Shown here in pieces: positions 18,472 through 26,731 of a DNA stretch of 48,742 nucleotides; the first letter of the stretch is position 1; every line of letters begins with the position of its first letter. Position numbers and translations under genes: made by a program. The DNA comes from Bordetella parapertussis. Its GTDB lineage: Bacteria; Pseudomonadota; Gammaproteobacteria; Burkholderiales; Burkholderiaceae_A. The stretch lies in contig CAMAZF010000015.1 of the NCBI GenBank assembly GCA_945862985.1, positions 1 through 48,742 of the forward strand, in the 5' to 3' direction. The notes below the pieces were generated by a model that made no database searches, had not been told where the DNA came from, and saw only the letters and a list, made by a program, of their open reading frames with translations.

Positions 18472-19296
18472 ATGCGGTTTCAGGGGAAAGTGGCGCTCGT
18501 CACGGGCGCTGGACAGGGGATGGGGCAGGCGATTGCTCGGCGTTTGGCTCACGAGGGGGCGACTGTGGTCGCAGCAGACATCCGAGGGGAGGCAGCCCAG
18601 GCCACCGTCGCTCAATGTGACGGAACGGGTCATATGGGTGTGGCACTCGATGTCTCGAAGAGTGATGCGGTGCGAGCGCTCTTTGAGCAGATCGACCAAC
18701 GCTTTGGCGGCATTCACATCCTGGTGAACAACGCTGGCATCGGGTCTGCGCCGAATGACGGATTTCCAAAGCTCCTCGAGCGCCTCGGTCAGCGCGGTGC
18801 TCAAATGGCCAAGGGCGAAACGCCCACCGTGTTCCCCGATCTCATCATCGATATGGAAGATGAAGGGTGGCACGGTGTGATGGGGGTCAACCTCCACGGG
18901 GCTTTTTACTGCCTACGCGAGTCTGTGCGGCTGATGATCAAAGCCGGAATCAAGGGCTCTCTCATCAACATCTCCAGCACCGCCGCCTTGTCGGGTGAGG
19001 GGGGGCTTCATTACGTCACGTCTAAGGCCGCCCTTCATGGATTGTCTCGGGCGCTTGCCAGAGAGCTTGGCCCGCGCGGCATTCGCGTCAACAACGTCGT
19101 GCCGGGTCCCACCAACACCCCCATGATGCAATCGGTCGGTGAGGACTGGATTCGCTCCATGATTGCAGCCATTCCTCTGGGGCGCATGGCTGAACCAGAC
19201 GACATTGCCCGAGTGGTCGCATTCTTGGCGAGCGACGATGCAGCCATGGTGACGGGGCAGGATGTCGTCGCCAACGGCGGCTCCTACTTCAAATGA
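18472..19296 (+). CDS. Short-chain dehydrogenase, candidate hydroxysteroid dehydrogenase
   Basis: 274 residues, SDR with VTGAGQGMGQA, NNAG, catalytic Ser in NISSTAALSGEG and YVTSK, and a Gly/Ser-rich C-terminus. An insertion of about 20 residues after NNAG (GFPKLLERLGQR and following) distinguishes it from classical 250-residue SDRs. ATG 18472 has a strong AGAGGGAG site; the frame opens earlier at 18436. It heads a four-gene module (SDR, SDR, SnoaL-fold protein, Old Yellow Enzyme) with a degenerate operator upstream. Oxidation of a ring hydroxyl, such as C3, C7 or C12, is a reasonable guess; the exact position cannot be read from sequence. Confidence 0.83.
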   Translation: MRFQGKVALVTGAGQGMGQAIARRLAHEGATVVAADIRGEAAQATVAQCDGTGHMGVALDVSKSDAVRALFEQIDQRFGGIHILVNNAGIGSAPNDGFPKLLERLGQRGAQMAKGETPTVFPDLIIDMEDEGWHGVMGVNLHGAFYCLRESVRLMIKAGIKGSLINISSTAALSGEGGLHYVTSKAALHGLSRALARELGPRGIRVNNVVPGPTNTPMMQSVGEDWIRSMIAAIPLGRMAEPDDIARVVAFLASDDAAMVTGQDVVANGGSYFK

Positions 19297-19307
19297 GCGG
19301 AGGACAT

Positions 19308-20084
19308 ATGGCAGCATCAAATGAGAAGCAGGTTGCACTGGTCACAGGCGGGGGAAGTGGCATTGGCGAGGCCACTGCCCGACTCTTGGCCTCCAGGGGA
19401 GTCATGGTCGTCATCTGTGGCCGTCGGGCTGAGCCGCTTGAGACGGTTGCAGCCTCCATTCGTGAGCAAGGCGGCCATGTGGAGGTCTTGGTGCTGGATG
19501 TGTCAGACGAGGATCAAGTCACTCAGGGGATTCAGGGTGTGGTGACGCGTCACGGGCAGATTGATCTGGTCGTCAACAATGCGATGGCCTACAGCTGGGG
19601 CGCGATTGAGCAGACCACCACTGAGGCGTGGCGCTCTAATTTCTTGACCACCGTGGATGGAACCTTCTGGGCTTGCCGCGAGGCGGGCAAACACATGAAG
19701 GCTCGGGGCAAGGGGGCCATCGTGAATGTCTCTTCCATCTGCGGTCTGTTTGGGATGCCTTGGATGGCGGGCTACTCTGCCGCAAAGGCAGCCGTCTTGA
19801 ACTTCACCAAGGCCGTGGCGTCCGAGTGGGGCCCGTCTGGTATTCGGTGTAACGCCGTGATTCCGGGGGTTGTAGATACCCCCGCGACGGCCGGCATGCT
19901 CTCCGACGAAAAGTCTCGCAAGAACACAGAGAAGCTGATTCCGCTCAGGCGCGTTGCGAGCGCGCATGAGGTGGCCACGCTCATTGCTTTCTTAGGGTCG
20001 GATGAGGCCTCTTACATCACGGGCGCCTGCATCCCGGTGGACGGTGGGCGTTCTGCAGAGCTCTACACTGTGCTGGAGGGCTGA
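19308..20084 (+). CDS. Short-chain dehydrogenase, candidate hydroxysteroid dehydrogenase
   Basis: 258 residues, classical SDR: VTGGGSGIGEATA, NNAMAYSWG (NNAM in place of NNAG), Ser in NVSSICGLFG and YSAAK, ending GACIPVDGG. I prefer ATG 19308, four bases after GGAGG; ATG 19293 overlaps the preceding stop but has no ribosome-binding site. It follows the other SDR and precedes the SnoaL-fold gene by 5 bases. A pair of SDRs here would suit oxidation and epimerisation of a bile-acid hydroxyl, as known for 12-hydroxyl handling in Comamonas; that is inference. Confidence 0.83.
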   Translation: MAASNEKQVALVTGGGSGIGEATARLLASRGVMVVICGRRAEPLETVAASIREQGGHVEVLVLDVSDEDQVTQGIQGVVTRHGQIDLVVNNAMAYSWGAIEQTTTEAWRSNFLTTVDGTFWACREAGKHMKARGKGAIVNVSSICGLFGMPWMAGYSAAKAAVLNFTKAVASEWGPSGIRCNAVIPGVVDTPATAGMLSDEKSRKNTEKLIPLRRVASAHEVATLIAFLGSDEASYITGACIPVDGGRSAELYTVLEG

Positions 20085-20089
20085 GCAGC

Positions 20090-20719
20090 ATGGATGCCCT
20101 GCTTGCAAGGCTTGATCGTCTGGAATCGACGGAGGCGATCCGTCAGCTCGTGGGACGCTACAGCCTCTCACTCGACATGCGTGACCTCGATGCTCACGTC
20201 AATCTGTTTGCACCAGACATTCGGGTAGGCCGAGAAAAGACAGGGCGTGCTCACCTCAAGGCCTGGGTCGACGACACCCTGAGGAATCAGTTCACAGGAA
20301 CCTCTCACCATATTGGTCAACACATCATCGAGTTTGAGGATCCAGACCATGCGCTTGGGGTGGTGTATTCCAAGAATGAGCACGAGTGTGGTGGAGAGTG
20401 GGTGATCATGCAGATGCTCTATTGGGATCAATACGAGCGCATGGATGGCCGTTGGTATTTTCGGCGCAGGCTGCCGTGTTACTGGTACGCGACAGACCTC
20501 AATAAGCCACCCGTCGGTGAACTCAAGATGCGCTGGCCGGGACGCTCACCCTATGCAGGGACCTTCCACGACCTCTTCCCCTCATGGAAGGCCTTCTGGT
20601 CTGGCCCTGCGCTCTCCTCTCTGGAGGCGCTCCCGGAGGTCGCTCCACCGGCTCCGCTCGATCAGTTCCTCAAGACCATGCGTGCCGGGACACCAGACCC
20701 CAAGATTCGTGTTCGTTGA
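20090..20719 (+). CDS. SnoaL/NTF2-fold protein, candidate BaiE-like steroid dehydratase
   Basis: 209 residues. The N-terminal 150 residues look like a SnoaL (NTF2-like) cone: LESTEAIRQLVGRYSLSLD, a histidine cluster TSHHIGQH and a later W-rich strand region (WYFRRRLPCYWY). The order Tyr24, Asp29 and His73/74/78 is close in spacing to the Tyr, Asp and His that BaiE, the 7alpha-dehydratase of bile-acid-transforming clostridia, uses for catalysis. Hsh2 of cholate-degrading proteobacteria belongs to the same fold. The roughly 60 C-terminal residues, rich in Pro and Trp, have no motif I recognise. The fold also serves as isomerases and plain binding proteins, so dehydratase is a hypothesis. Confidence 0.72.
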   Translation: MDALLARLDRLESTEAIRQLVGRYSLSLDMRDLDAHVNLFAPDIRVGREKTGRAHLKAWVDDTLRNQFTGTSHHIGQHIIEFEDPDHALGVVYSKNEHECGGEWVIMQMLYWDQYERMDGRWYFRRRLPCYWYATDLNKPPVGELKMRWPGRSPYAGTFHDLFPSWKAFWSGPALSSLEALPEVAPPAPLDQFLKTMRAGTPDPKIRVR

Positions 20720-20729
20720 AAGTGAGACC

Positions 20730-21794
20730 ATGACAGTTCTTTTAACTCCTGTTCAGATTGGCGCTTTCACGCTCCCCAATCGAGTGGTCATGGCGCCCAT
20801 GACCCGCAACCGTGCCCAAGCGGACGGGCGAGCGTCTGCGCTGATGGCCCAGTATTACGAGCAGCGTGGGCGGGCAGGCATGGTCGTGGTGGAGGGCACC
20901 ACCCCCTCTCCCGATGGCTATGCCTACGTCCGGATGCCCGGACTCTGGTCCGAACAGCACGCAGAAGCCTTTCGTCCTGTAGTGGAGGGCATTCATCGAA
21001 AGGGTGGGGTTGCCGTATTGCAACTGATGCATGGCGGACGGGTGGCGTCCGCCTCCAACCGCGCCGTGGTGGGTGGACGAACACTGGCACCCTCAGCCGT
21101 CCAGCTTGAGGGCGAAATCTGGACAGACTCGGCTGGGATGCGTCCACATGACGTGCCTCAAGAGATGACCCTGGCCGACATCGAAGAGAGCCTGCAGGCC
21201 TATTCGAAGGCCGCCCGATGGGCACGTGCCATTGGATTCGACGGCGTAGAATTGCATGGCACCTCGGGCTACTTGCCCTCCCAATTTCTCTCTGAGAACG
21301 TGAATCAACGAACCGATGCCTATGGGGGGACACTGGAGCATCGGGCTCGGTATTTCGTGGAGTTGATGCAGGTGCTGGTGGAAGCGGTGGGTGCTGATCG
21401 GGTGGGCCTGCGGCTCTGCCCGGGAAACCCGTACAACGGCATTCAAGACTCCAACCCCGCAGCCTCGGCAGGCCTTCTGCTGAGAGAGGCCGAGCATCGC
21501 GGCTTGGCCTATGTTCACATCATGCGCTCACCGCTGCCTGACCTCGACGCGATCGGTCTGGCCAAGTCTTGCTTCACGGGAGCCTTGATTGTGAATGACA
21601 GCTATCAGCCCGATACGGCTGAACACGCCGTCGCCTCAGGTTTGGCCAGCGCAGTCTCTTTTGGTCGGCACTTCATCGGCAATCCAGACCTGGTCGCGCG
21701 CATTCGGTCGGGCACTCCTCTGGCCAAGTTCGATCGAAAGACGCTCTATACCGCCGGCCCTGAAGGCTATATCGACTACTCGCCTTTCCACTGA
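20730..21794 (+). CDS. Old Yellow Enzyme family ene-reductase with altered active site
   Basis: 354 residues, FMN-dependent TIM barrel. PNRVVMAPMTRNRA at the start, LQLMHGGRVAS and the late FGRHFIGNPDLV are all typical. In the active-site stretch HGTSGYLPSQFL the substrate-binding pair His-x-x-Asn/His of the family is His-x-x-Ser; the nearby Tyr is retained. It should reduce an activated C=C bond with NAD(P)H, perhaps a ring enone left by the dehydratase-like gene upstream. ATG 20730 has GAAAGTGAG upstream; the frame extends to 20445 only as overlap. The 3' end overlaps the convergent hydratase gene by 19 bases. Confidence 0.87.
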   Translation: MTVLLTPVQIGAFTLPNRVVMAPMTRNRAQADGRASALMAQYYEQRGRAGMVVVEGTTPSPDGYAYVRMPGLWSEQHAEAFRPVVEGIHRKGGVAVLQLMHGGRVASASNRAVVGGRTLAPSAVQLEGEIWTDSAGMRPHDVPQEMTLADIEESLQAYSKAARWARAIGFDGVELHGTSGYLPSQFLSENVNQRTDAYGGTLEHRARYFVELMQVLVEAVGADRVGLRLCPGNPYNGIQDSNPAASAGLLLREAEHRGLAYVHIMRSPLPDLDAIGLAKSCFTGALIVNDSYQPDTAEHAVASGLASAVSFGRHFIGNPDLVARIRSGTPLAKFDRKTLYTAGPEGYIDYSPFH

Positions 21795-22549
21795 GGTCGA
21801 CGCTTTTCTATAAAGGCTTGCATGCCTTCCTTTTGATCCCTGGAGGCAAAGAGAACCTGGTTGGCCTTGCGTTCGAGTGCGAGCGCCCCTTGTAAGGATA
21901 GATCTGCCCCTAGCTGCATGACCTCCTTGAGCTGAAGCACGGCGAGCGGAGGCATGCCTGCAATGCGTGAGGCCATATCGAGCGCCCGGCTCGTCAATTC
22001 AGCGCTGGGCACCATCTCTGAGACCAGCCCTGAGCGTTCGGCCTGCTCGGCAGAAATGGGCTGGCCGGTGAGAAGCATCTGCATGGCTTTATGGCGGCCA
22101 ACGGCACGAAGGAGGCGCTGGGTGCCCCCAATGCCGGGCATGATGCCAATCTTGATCTCGGGTTGACCAAATTGGGCACGGTCGCTGGCCAGAATGATGT
22201 CGCAGTGCATAGCAAGCTCACAGCCGCCACCCAGGGCGAATCCATCTACGACCGCAATGATGGGCTTGGGGCAGTCTTGAATGGGCGCCCAGAGCAGCTC
22301 GGTATGACGCTGCCAGATCTCAATCGGCCCGCAGCCCGCAAGACTATGAATGTCGCCCCCCGCCGCAAAGTGCTCTCCCGCTCCTGTGAGGATCACCACC
22401 CGAGTCTCAACGTCCTGTGCGAGGCGAGAAAATGACTCTGAGAGCGCCTCTTGGAGTGGCAGACTGAGGGCGTTCATCACCTCCGGGCGGTTCATGGTGA
22501 GGCGGGTGACACCCGGACAGGGACGGTCTTCTAGGAGCAGCGTGGTCAT
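21776..22549 (-). CDS. Enoyl-CoA hydratase (canonical)
   Basis: 257 residues, crotonase fold with both hydratase glutamates in place (GGGCELAMHCD and GQPEIKIGIMPGIGGTQRL) and the oxyanion-hole segment GAGEHFAAGGDI. It is the only crotonase in the window with the complete canonical site, so it is a candidate for a true hydration step after one of the acyl-CoA dehydrogenase pairs. I chose ATG 22549; an in-frame ATG at 22585 would place the N-terminus inside the operator at 22583-22602. It diverges from the FATP-type ligase over that operator. Confidence 0.88.
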   Translation of the reverse strand: MTTLLLEDRPCPGVTRLTMNRPEVMNALSLPLQEALSESFSRLAQDVETRVVILTGAGEHFAAGGDIHSLAGCGPIEIWQRHTELLWAPIQDCPKPIIAVVDGFALGGGCELAMHCDIILASDRAQFGQPEIKIGIMPGIGGTQRLLRAVGRHKAMQMLLTGQPISAEQAERSGLVSEMVPSAELTSRALDMASRIAGMPPLAVLQLKEVMQLGADLSLQGALALERKANQVLFASRDQKEGMQAFIEKRRPQWKGE

Positions 22550-22582
22550 GGCTATGAGGTTCGAAGGAAAGGGTTGACGACT

Positions 22583-22602
22583 CATCGTCCGTCCGGACGA
22601 CG
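22583..22602. promoter_or_regulatory. 20-bp palindromic operator candidate, site D
   Basis: CATCGTC-CGTCCG-GACGACG, 13 of 14 arm positions. It lies midway between two divergent genes: 33 bases from the hydratase ATG (22549) and 33 from the ligase ATG (22636). The whole site is nearly self-complementary, including part of the spacer. Confidence 0.65.
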
Positions 22603-22635
22603 AGCGATTCCGTCAAGTTTAAGAGCATCTCTTCC

Positions 22636-24468
22636 ATGAACGACATCCGCGCGATTCCTGTCATTCCTGCTCGCGAAGAGACACAGGCCCGGCTCGATCG
22701 ACGTGCTGCTGCGGCGGCGCAGTTTAAGCCTAAGGACTCTTACACCATTGGCGACCGTTGGTCTGCGACGTGTCGTCGCTGGCCTGAGCGGCCATTCTTG
22801 CTGTGGGGTGATCTGTGCTGGACCTATGAAGAGGCCGACGAGATCATCAATGCATACGCGCACGCACTCTCTGCACAAGGCGTAAAGGCCCGACAGACGG
22901 TCGCGCTCATGATGGAGAACCGGCCCGAGTTTTACTGGACCTGGTTGGCGCTCACCAAGCTGGGCGCACCTGCTGCCTTTATCAACGTGCATCTGACTGA
23001 CAAGCCCCTTCAGCATGCCCTCAATGAGACTCGCGCAACCCATTGGGTCTATGGCGATGAGTGCCTACACGCGACCAAGGGCATTGCGGGCGCAGATCAT
23101 CTCGCTCGATTGAGGGTTGCAAACACCCATTGGGAATGTCAGGGCGCAGCCTCACACCCCGATCCTGAGCTCTCGCTCTTGGCCGCCGCGCAACCAACCT
23201 CCGATCATTTTTTGGAGCAACGCTCAGATTTGGTGGGCGAGGATGTGGCCCTCTACATTTTTACCTCAGGCACCACCGGTCTGCCCAAGGCAGCATTGAC
23301 CAGCCATATGCGCTGGCTGATGGCGGGTGCTGTGATGGAGTCTGTACTCCAGACTCAGCAGGACGACGTGTTCTATTGTTTTCTGCCGCTCTACCACGGC
23401 GCCGCCGCGATGGCGCTCACCTCCACTGCACTGATGTGCGGCTCCTCGATCGTTCTGCGCCGGAAATTTTCCGCCAGTCAGTTCTGGCTGGACGTGCGGC
23501 GTTACGGTGTGACGAGTTGCCAGTACGTGGGAGAGATCATTCGATACCTTTTGGCCCAACCGCCTCGCGCTGATGATCGTCACCATTCACTCGTGCGCCT
23601 CTCTGGTACCGGACTCAACCGGGAGACCTGGCTTCAATTTCAGGGTCGCTTTGGGGTTCGAGACATCTTTGAGAGTTGGGGCTCCACAGAAGGGAACGTG
23701 AATAGCCTCAACCTTGACAATGTTCCGGGCTCTTGTGGGCGTGTCCCCTTTTGGGACAAAACCAATCTTCGGCTCATTCGGTATGACATTGAACGCGACG
23801 AACATGTGCGTGACGAGCATGGCCGATACGTGCTCTGCAAGCCCGGTGAAGTGGGTGAGGCGATCGGCTTTATTGTGGAGCATCCCGATGTGGGTGGGGG
23901 TCGCTTCGAGGGCTACACATCCGCCACTGAGACTGAAAAGAAAATTCTCAAGGGCGTTTTGAGCGCGTCTGACAAATGGTTTCGCACGGGCGACCTGCTC
24001 CGTGAGGACGAGAATGGCTATCTCTTCTTTGTGGATCGTCTCGGAGACACCTTTCGGTGGAAGAGCGAGAACGTGTCCACGCTGGAGGTGGGCTCGGTGC
24101 TGGAGGAGTTCCCCGGCGTGCTTTTTCTCACAGTCTACGGAGTTGAGATCCCGGGCTTCGAGGGGAGAGCGGGTATGGTGGCCATACAAATGCAAGAGGG
24201 TGCGGTATTCGATCCCTCGGGGTTCTATGCCTTTGCCAAGTCAAGGCTGCCCAGATATGCGCTGCCCCAGTTTGTTCGTATCTCGCAATCTTTGGATATG
24301 ACGGGCACCTATAAGCTGAGAAAGGTCGACTTACAGCGTCAGTCCTATGCGCAGTCACAGGTCTCTGACCCTCTCTGGGTCATTCAAGAAAACCAGTCGA
24401 CTTACGCGCCACTGACGCCTGAATCGCTTGCGCAGGCGAGCTATCCTCTGCACCCGCTGGATCAATGA
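22636..24468 (+). CDS. FATP/very-long-chain type acyl-CoA synthetase (steroid side-chain ligase candidate)
   Basis: 610 residues, adenylate-forming enzyme of the FATP (SLC27) type. Motifs are YIFTSGTTGLPKA, FESWGSTEGN, and the family-specific RFEGYTSATETEKKIL before FRTGDLLREDENGYLFFVDRLGDTFRWKSENVST. This family includes vertebrate bile-acid-CoA ligase and mycobacterial FadD6, both acting on bulky acids. As the first gene of an operon with an acyl-CoA dehydrogenase pair and a second ligase, it probably attaches CoA to a C24 or C22 steroid acid. Start ATG 22636 lacks a strong ribosome-binding site. The stop overlaps the next gene by ATGA. Confidence 0.85.
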   Translation: MNDIRAIPVIPAREETQARLDRRAAAAAQFKPKDSYTIGDRWSATCRRWPERPFLLWGDLCWTYEEADEIINAYAHALSAQGVKARQTVALMMENRPEFYWTWLALTKLGAPAAFINVHLTDKPLQHALNETRATHWVYGDECLHATKGIAGADHLARLRVANTHWECQGAASHPDPELSLLAAAQPTSDHFLEQRSDLVGEDVALYIFTSGTTGLPKAALTSHMRWLMAGAVMESVLQTQQDDVFYCFLPLYHGAAAMALTSTALMCGSSIVLRRKFSASQFWLDVRRYGVTSCQYVGEIIRYLLAQPPRADDRHHSLVRLSGTGLNRETWLQFQGRFGVRDIFESWGSTEGNVNSLNLDNVPGSCGRVPFWDKTNLRLIRYDIERDEHVRDEHGRYVLCKPGEVGEAIGFIVEHPDVGGGRFEGYTSATETEKKILKGVLSASDKWFRTGDLLREDENGYLFFVDRLGDTFRWKSENVSTLEVGSVLEEFPGVLFLTVYGVEIPGFEGRAGMVAIQMQEGAVFDPSGFYAFAKSRLPRYALPQFVRISQSLDMTGTYKLRKVDLQRQSYAQSQVSDPLWVIQENQSTYAPLTPESLAQASYPLHPLDQ

Positions 24469-25538
24469 GCATCGGGCTGCAGTACCCTCTGCCCACCCCA
24501 CCTGCAGCTGGTCAGACCTGTGAGGTCGCTGAGGGCGTGTTGTGGACTCGCATGCCCATGCCGTTTTCGCTCGATCACATCAATGTGTATCTGCTCAGGG
24601 ATGACGGGGGCTGGTGGATTGTGGATACTGGCCTCAACCGAGAGACCTGCAAACGGCTCTGGCAAGACATCTGGTCGGATTTGTCTCCCTCTGGGCCGCT
24701 CAAGGGCGTCATTTGCACGCACTTTCATGATGATCACACTGGGCTGGCGGGTTGGTTTGAGCGGGAGTGGAAGGTTCCGATCCATATGTCGGTGCAGGAG
24801 TACCTCACCTTGGCCACCGACCGCCGGCTCTCAGATGTGATTGCAGAACCCCCAGAGCAGCATCTTGTTTTTTTCAGCCGGGCCGGTTTCGATCGCGAGC
24901 AGACAGAGACGCTGTTGAAGTCCCTGGCCGGAAGTTCTCATGGACCTTTGGTGCCCAGCCAGTACCGCCGGCTCAAGCATGGGGATGTTCTCACCATCGG
25001 CGAGTGTCACTGGCAGGTGGTCGTGGGATCTGGTCATTCGCCCGAGCATCTCTGCCTCTACAGCGCGCAGCGTGGACTGCTCCTCTCCGGTGATCAGGTG
25101 CTTCCTGGCATCACCTCCAATGTTTGCGTAACCCCGGTTGAGCCACTGGCCAACCCACTGAAAGACTGGCTCGATTCCCTAGAGCGGCTCATGATGGTCC
25201 CGGACGATGTCCTCGTATTGCCCAGCCATCAACTGCCCTTCAAAGGACTCCATGCGCGCCTTCAGTTTCTGTATGCCCACCACCAGCAGGCGCTGGCTCA
25301 AACCAGGGAGGCCTGCTCTGGTCAAGGAGCAGACGCAGCCTCGGTGATGCGGGTCTTGTTTCCGCGGATTCGATCTCCGATTGACCAGTTCCTCGGGCTG
25401 GGCGAGGCATTGGCACATTTGAACTTTCTGGTCGCTCGAGACGAGATGGACGCAATAGAGACCGAGGGAGGGGCAACCCAGTATCGGTGCCGTCCCCGGA
25501 GCGCCGCCCTCACTCATGAAGAATGGATACACGAATGA
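24465..25538 (+). CDS. Metallo-beta-lactamase-fold hydrolase
   Basis: 357 residues. The zinc-binding motif THFHDDH (His86, His88, Asp90, His91) is followed by a distal His in GSGHSPEH, Asp in LSGDQVL and His in LPSHQLPF, so the dinuclear site looks complete. About 100 further C-terminal residues are helical. In this fold the substrate ranges over thioesters, lactones and sulfates. Between a CoA ligase (ATGA overlap) and a dehydrogenase pair (ATGA overlap), hydrolysis of a steroid-CoA thioester or of a conjugate is a sensible guess. I know no characterised steroid-pathway homologue. Confidence 0.82.
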   Translation: MSIGLQYPLPTPPAAGQTCEVAEGVLWTRMPMPFSLDHINVYLLRDDGGWWIVDTGLNRETCKRLWQDIWSDLSPSGPLKGVICTHFHDDHTGLAGWFEREWKVPIHMSVQEYLTLATDRRLSDVIAEPPEQHLVFFSRAGFDREQTETLLKSLAGSSHGPLVPSQYRRLKHGDVLTIGECHWQVVVGSGHSPEHLCLYSAQRGLLLSGDQVLPGITSNVCVTPVEPLANPLKDWLDSLERLMMVPDDVLVLPSHQLPFKGLHARLQFLYAHHQQALAQTREACSGQGADAASVMRVLFPRIRSPIDQFLGLGEALAHLNFLVARDEMDAIETEGGATQYRCRPRSAALTHEEWIHE

Positions 25539-26731
25539 GCAGCACAGCCTTTCATGCTTTAGATGATGATGCCTTTCGAGCGGCAGCACGAGCGTGGCTT
25601 GAGCAGCATTGTCCGGCGAGTCTTCGGGGGAGAGTCACCCCAGCGGAGATGGTGTTTGGAGCCCGAGACGTCCATTTCAAGACCGAAGACCAGCGCAGAT
25701 GGTTTGAGTCAATGCGCGATATGGGCTGGTTCGCTCCAGACTGGCCGGCTGAATATGGTGGTGGAGGTTTGAGCCCAACCAAGACTCGCATTCTGGAGTC
25801 AGAAATGAAGCGCCTGCAGTGTTTTCCGCCGCAGGTGAATCTTGGGGTGTGGATGTTAGGCCCTGTGCTCTTGGAGTATGGGAGCGAGGCCCAGAAGCAA
25901 CGGTATCTCACCGAGATGACGGCCGGTACCTGCCGATGGTGTCAGGGATTTTCTGAGCCGAATGCGGGGTCCGACCTCGCTAGCTTGAAGACCTTCGCTC
26001 GTCGAGAGGGTGACCACTTTGTTTTGAATGGCAGCAAGATCTGGACCTCGCATGCCAGCGAGAGTGACTGGATGTATCTGCTTGCGCGGACCCGCCAAGA
26101 GGGGCCGAAGCAGGCCGGCATTGGGTTCTTTCTGGTGGATCTAAAAAGTGCGGGCGTGGACATTAAGCCCATTGACATGATCAGCGGTAAGTCGCACTTC
26201 TGCCAGGTCTTCTTTGACCAGGTGAAGATCCCAGCCGATCAGTTGATCGGCCGCGAAGATCAGGGTTGGGAGATTGCGAAGCGGCTTTTGGTCTTTGAGC
26301 GCATGGCCATGTCGAAGTTTGATGATGGTGGCGCGCCCTCTTTGGACTATGAGGGAATCTTTCAGGCGGCTCAGCTCTCACCTGGCGAGCGGCCCGTGAT
26401 GTCTAAAGACTATTTAGCTGCAGAAATTGACGACTGGTGCTTTAAGCTGCTCACGCGCCTGTCATTTGAGGAGGGACGCGCAGGGCGGCCAACACAGGCG
26501 ATGACAGGCTGCTTTAAGTACCTGTCTGCTGAGATTGAGAAGCGCCGAGCGGAGTCCGCACTCCATGCTCAAGGCTTTGAGGCCCTAGAGCAGTCTCATC
26601 CTGTGGGCTACCACTGGATGCAGAGCAAGACGCTCTCCATCGCTGGGGGAACCTCAGAGATTCAGCTCAACATTCTGGCCAAGCGCATTCTGAAGATGCC
26701 AGATGAGCCTCAGGCTGGGGAGGGACGCTAG
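25535..26731 (+). CDS. Steroid side-chain acyl-CoA dehydrogenase, alpha subunit (ChsE4/FadE26-like)
   Basis: 398 residues, acyl-CoA dehydrogenase with WCQGFSEPNAGSDLASLKT (flavin/substrate loop), KIWTSHA and a C-terminal IAGGTSEIQLNILAKRILKMP. The Glu of the YEGT motif is absent (AGGT), as in the alpha subunits of heterotetrameric steroid dehydrogenases, whose base sits in another helix. Length fits FadE26 (about 400). It should introduce a double bond into the CoA-activated side chain with FAD. ATG 25535 overlaps the preceding stop as ATGA; ATG 25523 is an alternative. The next gene encodes its likely partner. Confidence 0.85.
   Translation: MSSTAFHALDDDAFRAAARAWLEQHCPASLRGRVTPAEMVFGARDVHFKTEDQRRWFESMRDMGWFAPDWPAEYGGGGLSPTKTRILESEMKRLQCFPPQVNLGVWMLGPVLLEYGSEAQKQRYLTEMTAGTCRWCQGFSEPNAGSDLASLKTFARREGDHFVLNGSKIWTSHASESDWMYLLARTRQEGPKQAGIGFFLVDLKSAGVDIKPIDMISGKSHFCQVFFDQVKIPADQLIGREDQGWEIAKRLLVFERMAMSKFDDGGAPSLDYEGIFQAAQLSPGERPVMSKDYLAAEIDDWCFKLLTRLSFEEGRAGRPTQAMTGCFKYLSAEIEKRRAESALHAQGFEALEQSHPVGYHWMQSKTLSIAGGTSEIQLNILAKRILKMPDEPQAGEGR

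Noticed and set aside
20445-20729. N-terminal extension of the Old Yellow Enzyme
   Set aside because: It overlaps the SnoaL-fold gene in another frame and has no family similarity; the enzyme begins normally at 20730.
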